DNA of 15,094 nt, taken from contig CAXTHM010000083.1 of the NCBI GenBank assembly GCA_964244115.1, positions 1 through 15,094 of the forward strand. The letters are read 5' to 3'. The first letter of the stretch is position 1. Each line of letters opens with the position of its first letter. This document shows positions 13,960-15,094 of this stretch, one piece after another. The notes beneath the pieces are model-generated. The model was not told the DNA's origin and did not search any database. It saw only the letters and a program-made list of their open reading frames with translations. Source of the stretch: CADCWK01 sp964244115. Its GTDB lineage: Bacteria > Chloroflexota > Chloroflexia > Thermomicrobiales > UBA6265. The translations under genes were made by a program, and so were the position numbers.

Positions 13960-15094
13960 ATGATGACCACCACCACTTCACGGCCCACCCGCGTCTCGAA
14001 GGCGAAGATCACCGGACTCGCGAAGGACACGTTCGGATACGACACGTTCCGGCCCGGCCAGATGGAGGCGATCCGGAGCCTGCTCGCCGGGACGGACACC
14101 CTGGCCGTCCTGCCGACGGGAGCCGGGAAGTCGGCCATCTATCAGATCGCCGCGATGCTGACCGAGGGCGTCACGCTGGTCGTGTCGCCGCTGATCGCGC
14201 TCCAGCAGGATCAGGTCGACTCCATCGGTGAGCGGCGGATCGGTCGGGCCGTCGCGCTCAACTCGTCGCTGAGCGAGCGCGAGCGGGCGGCGATGCTCGA
14301 CGACATCCGGGGCGGCGAGGTCCGGTTCGTCTTCCTCGCCCCGGAGCAGTTCGCCAACCCGGATACCGTCACGGCGATCGCCGAGGTCGAGATCGCGCTG
14401 GTCGTGATCGATGAGGCGCACTGCCTCAGCGAGTGGGGCCACGACTTCCGGCCGGACTACCTTCGCCTCGGGAGCGTGATCGAGCGCCTCGGGCACCCGA
14501 CGATCTGCGCCCTGACCGCGACCGCCGCGCCCCCGGTGCGCCACGAGATCGTGGAGCGGCTCGGGATGGACGACCCGGCGGTGATCGTCAGCGGCTTCGA
14601 CCGGCCGAACATCCGGCTGTCGGTCGAGCGGGTCGACGGCGACGAGGCGAAACGTGAGGCCATTCTCGATCGCATCGACGCGCTGGGTCGGCCCGGCATC
14701 GTCTACGCCCCCACCCGTCGCGAGACGGAGGAGCTGGCGGCGGCGCTCCAGGAACGGTCGATCAGTGCCGTCGCCTACCACGCCGGTCTGAAAGCGGATG
14801 AGCGGGAAGCCATCCAGGACGGCTACATGGGCGGCGACCATGAGGTCATCGTCGCGACGATCGCCTTCGGCATGGGGATCGACAAGCCCGATGTCCGTTT
14901 CGTCATCCATGCCAGTGTCAGCGAATCGCTCGATGCCTACTACCAGGAGATCGGCCGGGCCGGCCGGGATGGCCGTCCGGCCGACGCCATCCTCTTCTAC
15001 GACCCGCGCGATCTCAACCTGCGCCGATTCCAGACCGGTGCTGGCGATCTGCCCGAGGATGAGGTCGTTGCGGTCCTGAAGGAACTCCATCGTT
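13960..15094 (+). CDS. recQ: RecQ-family ATP-dependent DNA helicase (3'-truncated by window end)
   Basis: Superfamily 2 DNA helicase expected to unwind DNA 3' to 5' in recombination and repair. The visible 378 codons contain motif 0 (FGYDTFRPGQ), motif I (LPTGAGKS, where TGGGKS is usual), Ia (VVSPLIALQQDQ), II (DEAHCLSEWGHDFRP), III (ALTATA), IV region (GIVYAPTR), V (ATIAFGMGIDKPDVRFVIH) and VI (QEIGRAGRDG). A segment after motif VI (DPRDLNLRRF) begins the zinc-binding region. The RQC and HRDC parts, if any, lie beyond the window. Two in-frame ATGs (13960 and 13963) precede a basic Thr/Ser-rich N-terminus; the upstream GCGGGA is a modest ribosome binding site. There is no stop before the edge. 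Confidence 0.93.
   Translation, partial: MMTTTTSRPTRVSKAKITGLAKDTFGYDTFRPGQMEAIRSLLAGTDTLAVLPTGAGKSAIYQIAAMLTEGVTLVVSPLIALQQDQVDSIGERRIGRAVALNSSLSERERAAMLDDIRGGEVRFVFLAPEQFANPDTVTAIAEVEIALVVIDEAHCLSEWGHDFRPDYLRLGSVIERLGHPTICALTATAAPPVRHEIVERLGMDDPAVIVSGFDRPNIRLSVERVDGDEAKREAILDRIDALGRPGIVYAPTRRETEELAAALQERSISAVAYHAGLKADEREAIQDGYMGGDHEVIVATIAFGMGIDKPDVRFVIHASVSESLDAYYQEIGRAGRDGRPADAILFYDPRDLNLRRFQTGAGDLPEDEVVAVLKELHR

Noticed and set aside
13559..14138. Minus-strand open frames in the non-coding stretch before recQ
   Set aside because: They run through the hairpins and repeats and overlap the recQ start, with no recognisable domain.
1..15094. CRISPR arrays, tRNA and rRNA genes
   Set aside because: No regularly spaced repeats, no cloverleaf with a GGTTCGA-type arm, and no rRNA signature were found on reading both strands.

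Overview
The window is GC-rich with codons ending mostly in G or C. It looks like a chromosomal segment of a high-GC bacterium. A Chloroflexota (Thermomicrobia-like) source is my best guess, from the archaeal-type AspRS under T-box control and the general style of the proteins. I have no marker gene that proves it. One run of 10 Ns (9379-9388) marks a scaffold gap, so this is a draft assembly.

Left part (1-1800). A minus-strand aspS gene encodes a short archaeal-type, probably non-discriminating aspartyl-tRNA synthetase. A T-box leader ending in an intrinsic terminator precedes it, so the gene should be switched on by uncharged tRNA(Asp). Positions 1-119, downstream of aspS, hold nothing I can assign.

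Metal-uptake operon (1790-6800, maybe to 7634). A sigma70-like promoter with a perfect 10-bp palindrome in its spacer drives four genes: a Tat-exported TroA/ZnuA-type binding protein, an ATPase and two overlapping permeases. A DtxR/MntR-type repressor gene follows and radC lies 3 nt behind it. The layout (binding protein, ATPase, two permeases, DtxR-family regulator) is that of the Treponema tro operon. The repressor carries the Asp/Glu ligand set of MntR, so manganese is the likely signal. The second permease has an extra cytosolic winged-helix-like domain at its C-terminus.

Middle (7812-10912). An S9-family prolyl-oligopeptidase-type peptidase is interrupted only by the assembly gap. A spacer with a hairpin and an inverted repeat follows, then a formyltransferase related to methionyl-tRNA formyltransferase.

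Genomic graveyard (10915-12514). On the minus strand, the first ~50 codons of a SNF2-type helicase lie directly against the last ~160 codons of a type III restriction (Res) subunit. This is what one large internal deletion of a helicase/methylase/Res operon would leave. Next to it, on the plus strand, is the C-terminal half of an MFS transporter.

Right part (12625-15094). An SDR oxidoreductase with an atypical active site is followed by a 555-bp non-coding stretch with two hairpins and a 46-bp tandem repeat. The window ends inside a recQ-type helicase gene that runs off the edge. I saw no tRNA or rRNA gene, CRISPR array or intact transposase.
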